A stretch of 64,000 nt of DNA from Romanomermis culicivorax (Eukaryota; Nematoda; Enoplea; Mermithida; Mermithidae). Below, piece by piece: positions 46,310 to 60,600 of this stretch (positions within the stretch are counted from its first letter, which is position 1; each line of letters opens with the position of its first letter). Made by a program: the position numbers and the translations under genes. The notes under the pieces were generated by a model. It was not told where the DNA came from, did not search any database, and worked only from the letters and a program-made list of their open reading frames with translations. Location: positions 1-64,000 of the forward strand of contig CAWUHX010000019.1 of NCBI GenBank assembly GCA_963922205.1. Reading direction: 5' to 3'.

Positions 46310-48092
46310 TCATGTTATAATTAGATTATTTTGCAGTAATGATGGATACCTGAGTTATTTTGAGTAGTAGTGTTACACAGGATAAAACAGATCAATGCAT
46401 ACCAATCAAGGGTTCATTTATTATGTCAGGGATAAAGGTCATGGTTTTCAGCTTAAAGTATGGTGTGGAACTAGATGCACTTTACTTCTCCACTAATGTT
46501 GCACTTGATGGATTTGTCGAATATGCAGTCAAAAACTGATACTTTTGAAATGTGCATGTAGTAGACAGGCACATTTTATGTTCTTCATTAAGCATTCAGC
46601 ATCAGAGAGGGTTATTTCCACAGCAGTTATGTCCGAACATTGTTTGAGTACCATAAAGATATGTAGAGGTTGTTGAGATTTTTATTTAGAGATTGTCTTC
46701 ATCTTGTAGGTAGTTACTGGTTTTGATAAAATTTCCATTATCATTTTCATGCATTAAAAACAACTCAATGAAAATTTGCATTGCCTATGTGACATGTCAA
46801 TAGTAACCTGAAATAAAAAAGTGTAAATACTCTGAAAAAATAGAACATAATTGCAATATTCTTGGTATTTGTTCCTATAGTGAATGCTTAAAGAACGCTT
46901 CCTGATATTTTGAGGTGTAGAATGAGTAATACATAAGGCCAAAACTCGATTTTTTGACTAAATATTTTCCAAACTATGCTAGTTACTGTGAATACAGCTT
47001 CATTAGAGCGCGACAAACAACCTGTACAATAGTTGTGATTCACAATGCTCTCCATTAGCAGCAGTAATCAATCACAAATTTCACAAAAATTCATAGATTG
47101 TACAGTGAATTTTTTTCCTGATTCAAACGATCCCATGCCCAACAACATTTTGGGGCATAATTGAAAATGTACTTCTCATATTTTTCGGTTCTGTTTTGTT
47201 ATAATATTCTTAGCTAATGTCTAGATTTGATAGAAGCACCAATGATAAAAAGATGATAACATTTCTGTAGAAAAAAACATGATTGGCTGACTTTACAACA
47301 AAAACTCTGGATTCTGGTTGAATTTTTCCCCCTGCGCTCAACTTTGACCACAAATTCAGGAAAACATGCACAACAGCAGTCCATCAAATATATTGCTAAA
47401 CTACTCTATCTATCCAGAAGAAAATTATGGGTGTGAGTAACAAATGTGAAACTGCTCATTGACTCCCAGAAACAGAGTCTGCTGTGTTTCCATGTATAAA
47501 GTTTTCAGTGTCAGTTTTGTGAATAGTTTGTCAGGTAAACTAACAAGTTTTTATTGCTCCATTAAATGTGATCCCACTTTGTGATGCAATAGAACTGAAA
47601 TTATTCCCATGTGTTTATCATTAACAATTTTTGAAATGTTGTTCACAACTAGTTATAAAAATAATTCATTGTTGGCTATTATTGGCCTTACAATTGCATA
47701 AAAGTATTGAACACAATGTATGATATATGTAAATAAATTATTTATACAAAGCCATCCTGTGGAAGATTATAAAGTATGTGAGAAAAATTTCATTCTTCTA
47801 GTGGGGATATTCCTATTTTAGGATTCCTGTATTCTCAAAATCATGGTTCACTCTATTTGAAAAAAATCAGAATTCATGAAGCTTTAAGCACAGGTTGTAC
47901 AGCATGACAATAGACTGTGCAATTAAAATCAGGTGGGTGCCTGAGATCTTAAAATGTCATTTAAAACAACATCTGTATGATAAATGATGGGTTAGAATTG
48001 CTTGTTCCATTGATTTTCTATGTCTTAATACATGGCATGCAAGTATAAAAACTCTTTGAAACAAATGATCAAAATATACTATTTATTGCGAA
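46310..48092. other. No gene recognised
   Basis: About 1.8 kb of AT-rich sequence. The longest open frames are under 65 codons and lack resemblance to known proteins. Confidence 0.5.
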
Positions 48093-48667
48093 TGTTGTAT
48101 TTTGGTTTGTTGGGGCGGTGATGATGCCGCGTGAGCATGATTGGGATTCCGAGGTTGTGTCCTTAATGTATGTGCTTCCCACACCCACGTTTACCCGATA
48201 ATCTAATTACTGGTACTTAAACCCCAACACTAATTGTCCCAACAATTAAAGAAAGCCTAATTTCTTTAATTGTCTCCCTTATTGCGCAAGATCGAAAGGC
48301 GAGAATTTTCTACCTTTTAATATTACGCAACAAAACACAAAACTTACGTGAACAAGGCAGAGACGGGCGAGAAAAATAAAAAAACACAAAATCTACTCCC
48401 ATGCACGGGCGAGAGAAAAACGAAAAGGCGTGGTGGGAGGCGGCGAGTATGGACTAGTGGTGGCCAACGGGGTGCACAACTAGTAAGAAAACATACGAAA
48501 TTATAACACACTAGATCCCGATTGAGAGAGACCAGCGCACGCGTACCGACGTGCGCTACAGTAAGATGGCTGCTGGTGGTCCGCGTTGCTCTCTCCACTT
48601 GCCACCTGCAGGCCTCTAACGCGCTTTGACAAAACGATAAAAAATCGACGGAAAGCACACTACAACA
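48093..48667. repeat. Solo LTR-C copy 4
   Basis: 575 bp, TGTTGTATTT...CTACAACA. Flanks CGAA and TGAA, an imperfect 4-bp duplication. Confidence 0.8.
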
Positions 48668-49389
48668 TGAAAACCCAAAAAGTGTGAAAATGCAGAGTGA
48701 AAATGAGGAGTGAAAAAAAGGTTTTTTTTGGCAAGAGTCAGCTACTCACATGAACGAATGGGAAATTTGCAAAAAGTTCAATTCAGAAGTGAACAAATCC
48801 CAGCAATTTTGCTGCTGACAATAGGCCACAATTGGTGACAGACGGTGACTGCACTTCTGAATTAGGCATGAGGATTCTCATCAACTTTCACTGATTTTGT
48901 GCTTCCAATTCTCCTCCCCAAATGACTTTGATTTCAAGCACTCAGTTCAAAGGCACCATTCCAAAAAATATTCAATTATTATTTTGGAAGTCCCCTGGGT
49001 AAATTCTGAGGGGACACTTGGAAAATTTACCACAAATTTGAAGTGAAATTCTATATTCAAATTCAATTTCAAATTCAAGCATGGTTTTAAATTGAAATTC
49101 GAATTTTGATTACAGGTCGAAACTGAATTTTGTAGAGTGTACAAATGTTTCTTTTTATTAATATTTTGGCAAATAATCGATCAAAGATTAATAATTAATC
49201 GATTTTGAGATCAAAAATCCACATTTGGTGCATCAATTTTCTACAAAATTTATTAAAACTTTTGCTGGAAAAATAATAACTTTAGGTTTGTGACATTTCC
49301 TGTGCATGTGGCACTTGTGGCCTTTGTAATGCTTATGTCATTGGTGGTGCATGCAGAGTTTGTGGTGCATAGAACATTTCAATACAAAT

Positions 49390-50110
49390 TAATTATAAAA
49401 TAAAATGTAAGTAAACAAAGTAAATTCTAAACTGAAACAAAAAGAAGAATATAAGTCTAAAAATGTCATGGAATATCATGCTAATCACTGAATCCTGCAA
49501 TATGACTACTGGTTTTTGCGATCATATTGTAACAAGGAAAAACAATGATAAGAGAGAGAAAATCAAAAAGGAAACATAAACAGAACAAAAGATATAACTG
49601 AAAAAGAAAGGAAACAAGGAACAACTAAAGTTGAGAAGAAAAAGGTATCAAAACAAAAGAAGAAAACGAAAAATGTTGAGGAAAAAAATTGAAAAGAATA
49701 GGAAACAATAAATCAAAGAACTAGAATTAGAATAGAGGCAAACCACCAACAAAAAATTGGTAAAATAACTGTAAATGAGAAAAGGAGAAAAAGAAAATTA
49801 GTCACACAAAACATAGACAAGATTTATAGTGATATCTGTCCAGTTACATCAAATATGTGTATAAACAATACAGTAATTTTAATTACCCAATGCCAACTAG
49901 GACAGGAATCAAAAATAAAGAAAAAACATAAAACAAATATGCAAGAAAATGGACAGAGAAAAAGTAACAGGGAGAATGAACAGAAAAAAAACTAGCTCCT
50001 GAATGAAAAATTTCAAACTATTGAGGAAAATGTTCTTGTAAAGCAAATGAAAGAGAATGTTCTTGAAAGCAGAGAAAATATGGAAAAAAAATCATATTTG
50101 GAAAGAATTT
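49390..50110. repeat. Purine-rich, A-rich strand-asymmetric tract
   Basis: About 700 bp in which the plus strand is dominated by A and G (AAAGAAGAAAACGAAAA-type words) with few C or T. No coding frame is credible. Confidence 0.6.
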
Positions 50111-50219
50111 TGAAATAAAATTGGGGACGTTTGGTTTTATGTGCCAAACATTTTAAGTTTATTAGAAATTTCCAACATTTTGGGCTCTCGAGATAATTTT
50201 CCATCGCGATCTGTCAACC

Positions 50220-50759
50220 TGTTGTATTTGTATTTGTGTCCGGGACTGATGGGTTAGGGCAGGATTGGATCCAAGGGTTCGTCCTTAATGTACATATTTC
50301 CCGCACCACGCTTACCTGATTAACTTAATTAATAGTACTTAAACCCGACATTAATAACCCAACCAATCAGGGAAAGATACTTCCTTAATTGTCTCTCAAA
50401 AATAAGGTAAACACAAGAAAGAAGAAATCCTTTCTTCAATTTTATTTTACGCAACAAAAAACACTTACTTACAATGCAGCTGGGTGAGAGTACATACAAT
50501 TCACTCCCACGTACTAGGGAGAAAACAAAACAAAGACGGGTGTGCGGGGAGGCAGAGAATTCAACATGTAACTAGTGGGCAATGTGCGCAATAAAAAAAA
50601 ACAAGGAATAATGCATAAGGAGAGAGCCAGTGCATGCCTACCTACGTGCCCTACAGTAAGATGACTGTTGATGGTCCGCATTGCTCGCTCTACTTGGTAC
50701 TTGCGGGCCCCATGCGTAGATTGACAAAAAATGGCAAAATCGGCAGAAACACTACAACA
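50220..50759. repeat. Solo LTR-C copy 5
   Basis: 540 bp, TGTTGTATTT...CTACAACA, with a perfect 4-bp duplication AACC. Confidence 0.85.
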
Positions 50760-52496
50760 AACCTCCTCACATTTTAAAATCCGAGCCAGGTTTAGTCAAG
50801 TCTCTGCACTTTCTACAGCAATATTGATTTTTACAGATTAAAGCCTTTGGAGTACTTTTTTCATGGATGTGGAACTTGACACATTGAACTACCAACCATA
50901 CTTTTTAAATGCCCTCAAGATCAATAAATTCAGATCAAATTTCACACTCAGCCAAACTTTCTGCACCAATGTGCACTATCGAGTATGCAACAACCAATGG
51001 CCCTTGAATCCTATACTTATAATGTGCCTTTGTTTTGCCTAACCTCTGTGTATGCACCCTCATAACACCTGGCATCAATGTACAGAAAATTACAAATAAG
51101 CTTGGAAATAATACCGAAAAGGTATCAGTAGTCCCTTTCTGAATGAAACTTCCCTGAAATCAAAAGCAAAGGTGGCTGAATGATTCTGGAGCGGGTGTAT
51201 AACTATGAATAAAATAAAAACACATCCTTAAATCAAGACTTGAAAAAAATGTTGTATATTAACCCATATGAATCCGCTGGGGCATGTGAGACCCTTTCTG
51301 CAATGACACATCCGCTCTGCACCAGGCACTGGTTTTTTTGCATTCAACAGATTTCTTGTTGGTTTTACCCCAGAATACTATCAGACTGATGCGAAAAGTC
51401 CTTCCAAGGTATGAGATATTGCAGATACCCAATCAGACAAATCGTACATGCGGCCTGTATGAGCTAATATTTCCTGCGCTGTATGAGGCATCAAATGCTA
51501 GAAAAAAAATCTAGAAAAAAATGGCTGAAGGGATTCGGATATGGTAGAGAGCCTTACGCATGTCAATAAACACATTTTTACTTGTTTCTGACGTTTTTTT
51601 TAAACTGACAGCAAAAAACTGACCCAGGGAGACAAACCGACAAAAAAATTGATGATGTGAAGTAAAATAAAAACTAGACTTTAGATTACAGTAAACTTGC
51701 TTCGTTTTGAGACTAAAAGGGTCACCACGTAGTGGTGATGAGTCCCAGGGGGTCATCATGGCCTAAGTATTTGGCATCTGATGACTCCCCGAAAACTATT
51801 TTTTATCCATCCTTGTGACATTCCCTCTGAATCTGAGTCCCCACCATCCTCCTTCCTCTTTTTCCTCCACCTCACCTTCATCCTTATTTTTCTTCCTTCC
51901 TTTTCTGCCTTAGTCACATTTTGTTTCCCCCAGGGGGAGGGGTGTAGTATACCACACATAGCTGAACCGATACTATCAATCTTCAATTATTTATTTACAG
52001 TAAACAATAAAATAAAAACACATTCATAATAACAAACCGTTCTAGTATATATTTTCATTCGTTTTTGTTTATGGTTAATTTGCATAACCTTTTCGTGTTA
52101 TAGTTGGGCCATTTTTTAGTGTTAGTTTTCACAAGTAAACAAAGTAAAGTCGTACCAATTCTCTCTGAAAAAACATGTGGGCCACATAGTCGTTGTTTTA
52201 GTGTTAATTGTTAGTCTAGCCTCCTCCCATGGTACCTAGAGTCCTGTTCCATCAAAGATCCGAACTGGTTCCTCCTACCCTCCATCGTCGCCCCCTCCAC
52301 CTCCACCACCTAGCCAACATATTTCATATTCGGCCAACATTTGTTTTTTGAGCTGTATTTTGAGATTCGGACAATGAGGGGTCATATAGCATGTTCTGCA
52401 TATTTGGTCAATTCTGAGATATCTTTGAACTATAGAATGGTATTGTAATGCTACAGCATGAAATTAGCAATTGAAGGACTCTATTGACACAAGCAG
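50760..52496. other. No gene recognised
   Basis: About 1.7 kb. 51785-51935 is pyrimidine-rich (CCTCC/TTCTT words) on the plus strand, and 52220-52320 is C-rich. No convincing gene. Confidence 0.5.
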
Positions 52497-53045
52497 TTAA
52501 CTGACAACTGAGCACTGGACAGTTGAGCGCCAAATACTGAGCACCAGACAACTGAGCTCCATGACAACTGAGCACCTAGATGACTGACCGCCATGACAAC
52601 TGAGTGCCGACAACTGAGTGTTGACTATTTAATGCATTATAATTGAGCATTTTTTAAGCCTAAGCCTAAGCCTAAGCCTAAGCCTAAGCCTAAGCCTAAG
52701 CCTAAGCCTAAGCCTAAGCCTAAGCCTAAGCCTAAGCCTAAGCCTAAGCCTAAGCCTAAGCCTAAGCCTAAGCCTAAGCCTAAGCCTAAGCCTAAGCCTA
52801 AGCCTGAGCCTAGGCCTAAGCCTAAGCCTAGGCCTAAGCCTAAGCCTAAGCCATTAAATAGTCGGGGCTCAGTTTTTGGCAATCAGTTGTCAGTGCTCAG
52901 TTGTCTGGCACTCAGTTGTCTGGCGCTCAGTTGTCTGGCACTCAGTTGTGTCAGCACTCAGTTGTCTTGGCGCTCAGTTGTCACGGTGCTCAGTTGTCTG
53001 GCGCTCAGTTGTTGGCAGTCAATTCTCGGCGCTCAATTGTCAAAT
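52497..53045. mobile_element. Palindromic foldback element 2 with telomere-type core
   Basis: Same plan as 45769-46309: left terminus GTTAACTGACAACTGAGC, spacer CTATTTAATGCATTATAATTG, (GCCTAA)n core, then CCATTAAATAGTCGGGGCTCAG, which is the inverted spacer, and right arm units CTCAGTTGTCTGGCG. Confidence 0.7.
52656..52852 (-). repeat. (TTAGGC)n array 2
   Basis: About 33 GCCTAA units on the plus strand, in the same orientation as array 1 and only a few variant units near 52805-52830. Confidence 0.9.
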
Positions 53046-53979
53046 CATGCACACAAGCTGTATGTAGCATCTCCTTTTACATGCATGATTCACAGCACAC
53101 AGTATAGAATTTGTTGACTAAAGATTTAGATTTAATAAAATTGGCACTTTCTGATTAAATGCAGAGCTTGACTTGAATACCACACAATTCTAGAGTGTTA
53201 GTTTATAACCTTGTAAGTTTATATTTACATAGAGCTTTCAACTGAAAAGCTAACATCTTGCCCGATATACTTTGTGAATGCTAGTGCAAGAAATTGTAAG
53301 TTTACTTGTATTGTGAGATACCAACAACAAGGAAACACTTGGAATCAGTGATGAACATGGAATATAAGACACAGGTAATAACTAACTTGTTGGAGTTGTT
53401 TATATGCATTTTTTGGTGCAGTAGGCAGCTTTCTATCACTAATCTTTGTTGTAAAAAACTGGAAGAGCATAACATTAGATTCAATATTAGATGCAAAAAA
53501 CTCTTCCTTAAATATATGTCTACAGGGCTAGTGTCATTACAATCAAAAGGGAAAGCAAAAAGCTATTCTTATAGAAACTTATAAAAAGCTTTTATATTCG
53601 GATACTCAATATTTTCAAGCATCAAGTCATTTCTATGTCCGAAAATTGACCTTTGATCAGCAGGTTATCCAAAGAGTTTCGACCTACTCAGTTTTTCAAT
53701 TATTATTGGTGCTTCTAATTGGGTTCAAGGTCTGAAAGCAGTAGTAAAAAGTTCTTACCTAAAAGTCCTTGACAATTTTTAACTCAGATACTAAGCCTAG
53801 CCATTAATATAAAAACTCAGCATTAGTAAGTGATTGCCTCAATAAACGCCCCCAAATTTGTTTACCATAAAATTCTGACCTGTGTCTATGTTTGACAGTT
53901 TCACCTTCAGGTTGCTAGAAAATCTGGGAATGCTAAACTGCATCCATGAAAAATGTGTTCCTGTGTATCTAATCCATAC
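53046..53979. other. No gene recognised
   Basis: About 0.9 kb of AT-rich DNA. The 92-codon plus frame at 53306-53584 has no recognised product. Confidence 0.5.
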
Positions 53980-54090
53980 TTTGTCAACAGTGGTATTGTA
54001 CTGTATAAGAGTCCAAAGTCTAATTCCAGTTGACCTATGTGAGCATGGTCCAACAATTACCTTCCCACCTAGCTTTAGGATCTCTGAATA
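53980..54090 (-). pseudogene. Relic of exon 1 of the secreted-protein family
   Basis: Minus-strand frame SEILKLGGKVIVG...GIRLWTLIQYNTTVDK lines up with the SEIRMGKDVLGRVG...LIYNSTTEK end of the intact exon 1, with small gaps. No signal peptide was found, and its exons 2 and 3 are not next to it. Confidence 0.35.
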
Positions 54091-54659
54091 CTAAGCTCTT
54101 CAACACAGAGTTGAGAGTAGAAGAAATGTTGCCAGTTGCATACCCAGAGTTGTTGTTTTGATGTTCCAATAAATTAAACTTTCCAGCAGTAGTTATAGGA
54201 GCTTGGCCAGACAAGTGAGCATGTACACACTGGTGAAAAATACCCAATAGTTATAGACAACATGTAGTACTGCCTTCAGAATGTAAAACTACAGTATTTA
54301 CCTTGGAATGGTCCACTACAGGAATTATGATACACCTAAGCGCAACTCCCAACAGCTCCCAAATTATATTGAAATCCGCCTATATTGTCGGAAACACACT
54401 ACAATAATCTCATATGTGGCTGAATCAGCATTGCCAGCAATATTGGCTGGAGGTGAAATGTTCACACTAATATCAAATGAGGACTATCATTCATCAGTGA
54501 AAATGAAAAGTTACTAATGATTTCTTATGACAAAATTACTCAATTTATGATTATTGCAGAGCTGGTAGACAATTTTAATTAAATAATTTTCATTTCCCAG
54601 ACAAAAATCATAATATTATTCATTAAGCTGTGACAATACTTTTTTTTTCATAGTAGTCT

Positions 54660-57600
54660 TCACAATGATCCATGTGTATAGTCTTCAGGATTGAAAGTTT
54701 CATCGACACCACTGAAAGGCAAATATTTCTTGTTTTCTTCATACTTTTCCAGCAGCAGTCGACAATAGGGTCCACTCCTTTCGAACCATTCTTTTTTGCG
54801 CAGATAAATTAAATAGGTCTTAATTTCTAAATGATAGAAAATTTTACAATTAGAGAAAGCGACCATCAAGGTTGTAAATTCAGCAAATACTCAAGTCAGA
54901 TTATTGAACAAATTCTCAGGTGGCAACCATGAAACTACTGCACTAATAATACTTACCTACATGCAGCCAGAATTATTCTATCTGATGGTGTCTCATCTTA
55001 TTGGAGAATCATAGTGGAACTGCATCACTGAGGACAGTCACATCAAAAACAGTTACAGTATGTTGTTCTCATAGGACTCATATATAGAACTAAAAATCAT
55101 TTATATTAATGGTTTGGTGAATGAATATCAATTATTCTATGAGTTCTTCTGATGCCTAGAATGACAAGTTTCAGGCCAATTTGAAGCTAATGGCTTACTT
55201 TCTAGGTCCTCCCCCGTAATTACAATGTTCTGTTTGAAGTTGACTCTACATATGGAGTAGAACCAGCTCAAGCTCTTTGGATCATTTCTCGACACTGTCG
55301 TATCAACCAGGAGAATATTGCCAGTGATAACTTGGTGCAACTTTGTGCTAATGAAGTCCTTTGAAGATAGTCGGCCTTGTTCGAGCTGGCTCTTCAACTC
55401 TGTGTAGTCATTAGTATCGAGCAGCTGTTTAGCTCGAAACTTGTCCAACATTACCTGTGAAAAAAATTCATTACTGGTGATGAGTGCACTTAATCATTGA
55501 CCTAGTAAGTTTCACGAGTTTAGATTTATTTGAGGCTTAATTGATTCATCCCAAATACTGAATCTCACTGTATGACATCTTTGTGCCTAACCTGGCATGT
55601 TCTGCACAAAGATCCTTGTGTACTCTGCTTTGTTCAATGTTGTCAATGCAGAATGAACATATTGCAAGCAAGACTGACATATCCCCCAAGCATACTTGAG
55701 ATAAAATCAATACCAAATAGAATCAGTAGATTGCATTACTGGCTAAAATATTACCAATCAATGTTCTAAAAAAATATGGAAGCTGCAGCAATTCTAGCCA
55801 CCAATGTTCAACACTTAAGGTAGTTGGGCTATTAATACTGTTATCTGAAAAAAATTCTGAGATCTAAATCAGATGCATAACTTCCAGATGATGGTTCCAG
55901 CCCAGAGACTATATCTACACTGTCATTAAAGTGTGTCTTGATTGCATCTCAATTCCTGCAGAAAACACATCCAGAATGTTAAGCTGTGGCTTGAAAGAAA
56001 ATGTTAAAACAGACAAAATCAAGGGAAAAAGTTAGTGTATAGCAGACATTTTGTGCTTCCTTGCTGGTCTTCCTCCTCCCCAATTTCAAGTGTTTATGTT
56101 TACAGTGTTTTTAGAGTTGCCATTTGACCTGAATCACAAGCTAAAAAAATCAACAATCATACTGTAGCATAAAAAATGGTGCACAATTGTAGAGAATATT
56201 TAATGGTTTCTCAATATGGGTATTTTTTCAGAAAACTCAATTGTGAGTGAATGTCCTGTAAGAAACCCACTAATTTAATATGAAACTTCATGTTATTGTG
56301 CTTTATGATTAATAATACGAATTTTTTATTTGCCAGCTTTGTTTAGTTAGTGTATTATGGAAAAAAAGGAAAATGACTTAGTTGTATCACTAAAAACTTG
56401 AATTCATTACAATTCTAATCCAAAAAAATTGATTTTTTTTATGCTTTTTTTTAATTTTCTTATCATCATTCATAAAAATTTCAGAAAAAATGATTATGAA
56501 AGTCTTTAGAGCTTTTCAAGGGCTTCTTATTAGTACTTGTTTCAGGAAAATTGTCCTGCTGGTTTAGTGAAAGTTTCCTCTAGAAGGAATTGTGACAATG
56601 TTAGGATCAGTCATGCCAATGGATAGTTGACTACAGATTGTATTAGGAATGTAGTGTTTTATACAAATTTTCACCAGTTGACAAACTCATGCTTTTCTGT
56701 ATTTGTTCATTCTGGGCTTTTCATCTCTACTTAGCCACCATGACTTAATTAATATCATACATATGTGTGTGTGTTTTGACTCCTTCAAATTGGCACATTT
56801 ATTTTATTGCTCTATGGAGGAAATCAGGCACATCAGTGCTATAGAATGACATCAATGAACATCAATGCCATCTACAGCACATCCAGTTCCCCAGTCAATC
56901 CAACTCCTTCGCAGATGCCTCATTTTAGAACTGATTCATAATTATTGTGATCAATTACTTTTCCAGATCTCCCGACATCCAAATGTTCTCCAACTGCACT
57001 TTCCAACAATTAGTTCAGCTCATCACTGAACTGTTCCCTGTATACTAACCGTGGAATACTTGTCTCGACAATCACGCAAAAAATATTCAACAGCATTCAC
57101 TAAATGTGTGCGCTGATGGGAAAGTCAAATTTTCCTACAGATTGCTAAATTTATCTGTACAAGCATTAGCTGCATCAAACATGCCATTCTCAGGTTTTCT
57201 TTGATGAATTTTTAATGTTTTACTATCAGACATGCACAGCTACAATTTTCCTTAGGGTAGGATCCATGGACTTTTTTCCAGGGGGGTAGGGGGGGTGGGT
57301 GAGCAAAAAAACAAAAAAAAGTTCTGTGTGCCTGTTTTCCATACGAAATATGCACAAAAATCATCGAAACATATGTCTTGGAAAAAATTCAGGAGGTTGT
57401 TGGACGGCTTTTTTTGGCAAGGCGGGTCAGTTATGGGGGTTTTCTCCTCCCTACCCCCTATGTGCATGTACTCTGAACAGTCAAATTCACAGGCACTTCT
57501 GTCAGTTTAGATAATGTTCAATTAACATACCTGGTTATCCTTCAAACTGAAAATGGTTCATGAAGACTGATAAAGGTTCAAAGGGTTCACGTGGCTAAAG

Positions 57601-60600
57601 ATTGAGACTTTATCCTTCATCTGCATCCATTATTGAACAAAATTTACATGCTAGAATAAAAGTCAAATGTCCCACAGCCATATTAAGTAGAAAATGTCAT
57701 TGCTGGTTTTTCATAAGTTCATTCCAAATCAAAAATTGGGTAGTGATACGCTGCAGACTGTGAAATCTGCAGAGCAATTGTATCATTTTTCCTCACCCTC
57801 TGCAAATTTCTTCCTTTCCAGGAACTTTATTTTCTGTCCGTTGAAACAAATTTTTTGTCTGTATCTTGGTTGCCAAATAATTGTTTATATTGTTTATTTG
57901 GGTGTCTTTTAGGGTCAACCAAATTAGCACCTTTATTTAGCAGTTTTACATCAGGAGCCAAACACATAAATTGTGCAATTTTAATGATACATATCTTACA
58001 GTATGATCACATAACATGATGTTCGAGTATAAGCAATGCATATCTTACAGTATGATCACATAATATGATGTTCGAGTATAAGTGATGCATATCTTACAGT
58101 ATGATCACATAATACCATGCGCAGGAACATTGCATGTACTGCATCATACCACAAAGTTCAATAACCTTCCACAATATTCTATAATATTCTTCTATATTTT
58201 ATGAGGTTCTAGAACATTCTGTGATTTCCTCTGATACTATATAACTTGTGTTCTTTTTTACATTCATTCATTTTATTTATTGTACTATTCAGTCCTTTGA
58301 TATTATATGTTGTGTTAGTTAGCCTTATTAACCTTACCAGTTTATCAGCTATTATTCCAGTTGGATATTTACCCATAATCCTTAGGCTAATCTATTTTCA
58401 ATTTAGTGCAGTCATTATTCAAGACACAATACATAACAAGAAAGATTTCCTGGTTCCCATGTTCATTTTGCCAGCAATAATTTGTTCACGACAAAAAGTT
58501 CTTCTCTAATCAACTTGTAGAGGCCCATTTAAACAATTTTTTCCAAACACATGACTGCAATTTGTTTATAAACGTCATTGTTAATGTCGAAACATTGATA
58601 ACACAGTAAATATTTTTGTGATAAAATGAATCTAGGACACAATATGAACATTTCTGGGTAAAAAAAAGATGCACTTCGTACCCAAAATTGACAATAAATA
58701 TAGTCTTGATATGAACAAAAAAAAGCTTGCAGATGCCTCAACCTATTGAAAATTTTGCTGTTTATGCCTGATACTAATGTTGAGTACTTTTGTTCTGAAT
58801 TAAGGATGTAGATTGAAACTTTGCACACTATGATTCCACAAACCAACTCTGCAGCTCAGATACATCTGAACCCTGGCCTATGAATTTGAGCCCTGGACTC
58901 TTACCTAAGACGCACTGTTCTAATCTAACATGGAATGAAGTCGAACATTATAAAAATTTTGAGATCATATATGCCTTAATTGTAACAGTGCATCCAGTTA
59001 TCCACCCCTTGGTTCAACAAGTACACCCAATCACAGCTACAATCAAACTATACAAGTGTCCAGCTAGTCCAGTAAGTATTAGATCCTCCTTGTGTGCAGA
59101 GGATCAATGGTTTGAGGTATTTGGGTAACACTGCCTATTAGGGATGCAACAAGTAGTGAATTTCGATTTATTCCGGTTCCGGTTCAGATTGGGGTAGTCC
59201 AATTTGATTAATTTGGGTTCAGGTTCTTGTTCTGGTTTTGATCCTAAAATGCTGGTAATTCAATAAAGATGGGTTAACTTTTTTCTAGTATTACTGCATT
59301 GCAGTATGCATACTTGTACATGGGTTATGATCATTGTGTCAATGCTTCTCATATAATAAAGTATCGATACTTTAGTTGGGCACAAGTTAAAACAGCAATG
59401 ACATATCAGAATGCTAATGGTCACATTGCAACGTACTTTGATCCATGCTACAAGATTTTTTTCCAAAAATTCAATGGTAAGACTGGTGGCCAGTCCCATT
59501 GAAAAATACATTGAACAAAGTGCAGTAGATATAGAACCTCAGCCAATGAAGAAATGAAACAAAACAAGACCATCTACAACTTCGGCAAATTGAGTATGGA
59601 AGACTTTGCTGGTGAATCAGATAGCAGTTCAGAAGGAAATACTCAACAAGCCAATACACTCATGCTTATGGTAATCTTGGATGTGCTTCCTCGATCATAT
59701 ATACTTCAATATAGCTCTTTCCGGAAATCGAAAATTACAAAAAGAAGAGAGGACCTAAGGTTTAAGAAGAGCATTTGGATTGGTGGCCATTACATTAAGA
59801 AAATTTTCCAATTTTGGTGTGTCTTGTAAAAAGATATTTGGCATCACCACCCGCATCATCGCCCTCAGAAAGATTGTATAGCCATGCATGTCTTACTTAT
59901 GAACCAAGTCGAAACAAAATGAAGGGCGAAACTGCTGAAAAATTATTATTTGTTAACATTAATTTATTAAAGATAAATTACAAATATTGATAAGTAAATA
60001 TTGTTGTTGATGAATTGATTTCCAAGAATATAGGTGCTCTAAAGTCTCCTATAAACCCGAATAATACCCGAAAAAAGTGTCAAAACTATTCGGGATCGAG
60101 TATCCGAGAAGTGTTTTATTCCAGTTTGGTTCGGGTTCAGTTAGCTGAAAATAGCTTAGGTAAATGATACTTGGGTTGGGGTATCCTTTGCATCCCTACT
60201 TCCTATGATTCAAGATTGCCTCTGTATAATTTGCAACTATGATTCTTAATGACGGAAGTTGCAAATTATCATCACTTTTGTTAATAAACTCACAAATTTG
60301 TCCAAATCTTTCCTGGCCTGAGACTACTCGTCACACATACTTGAAATTGAAGTTTATGTCATCATCAGCATCAAGTTTATGGTAGAAATTGGGCATCCTG
60401 TCTTATTATGTTGTCATAGTTAACGAATATCTTACCAGAAATTTTTCAGTAGTGGAATTGTATATCAGTCCGACGTCACAATCAGGGTCATCCATGCCAA
60501 CTCTGCCTAATACATCTTTTCCCATCCGTATTTCGGATTCGGGCAAAGTTGGTTCAACTAGCATGATTTCCATAGGTTTTTGGAATAGCCATAAACGAAC

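Noticed and set aside
45967-52852. Host is a nematode because of TTAGGC arrays
   Set aside because: The arrays lie inside foldback elements and are interstitial, and no other feature points specifically to nematodes.
57270-57300. G-run cluster that could form a G-quadruplex
   Set aside because: Short isolated G runs without promoter or repeat context; nothing further to support a role.
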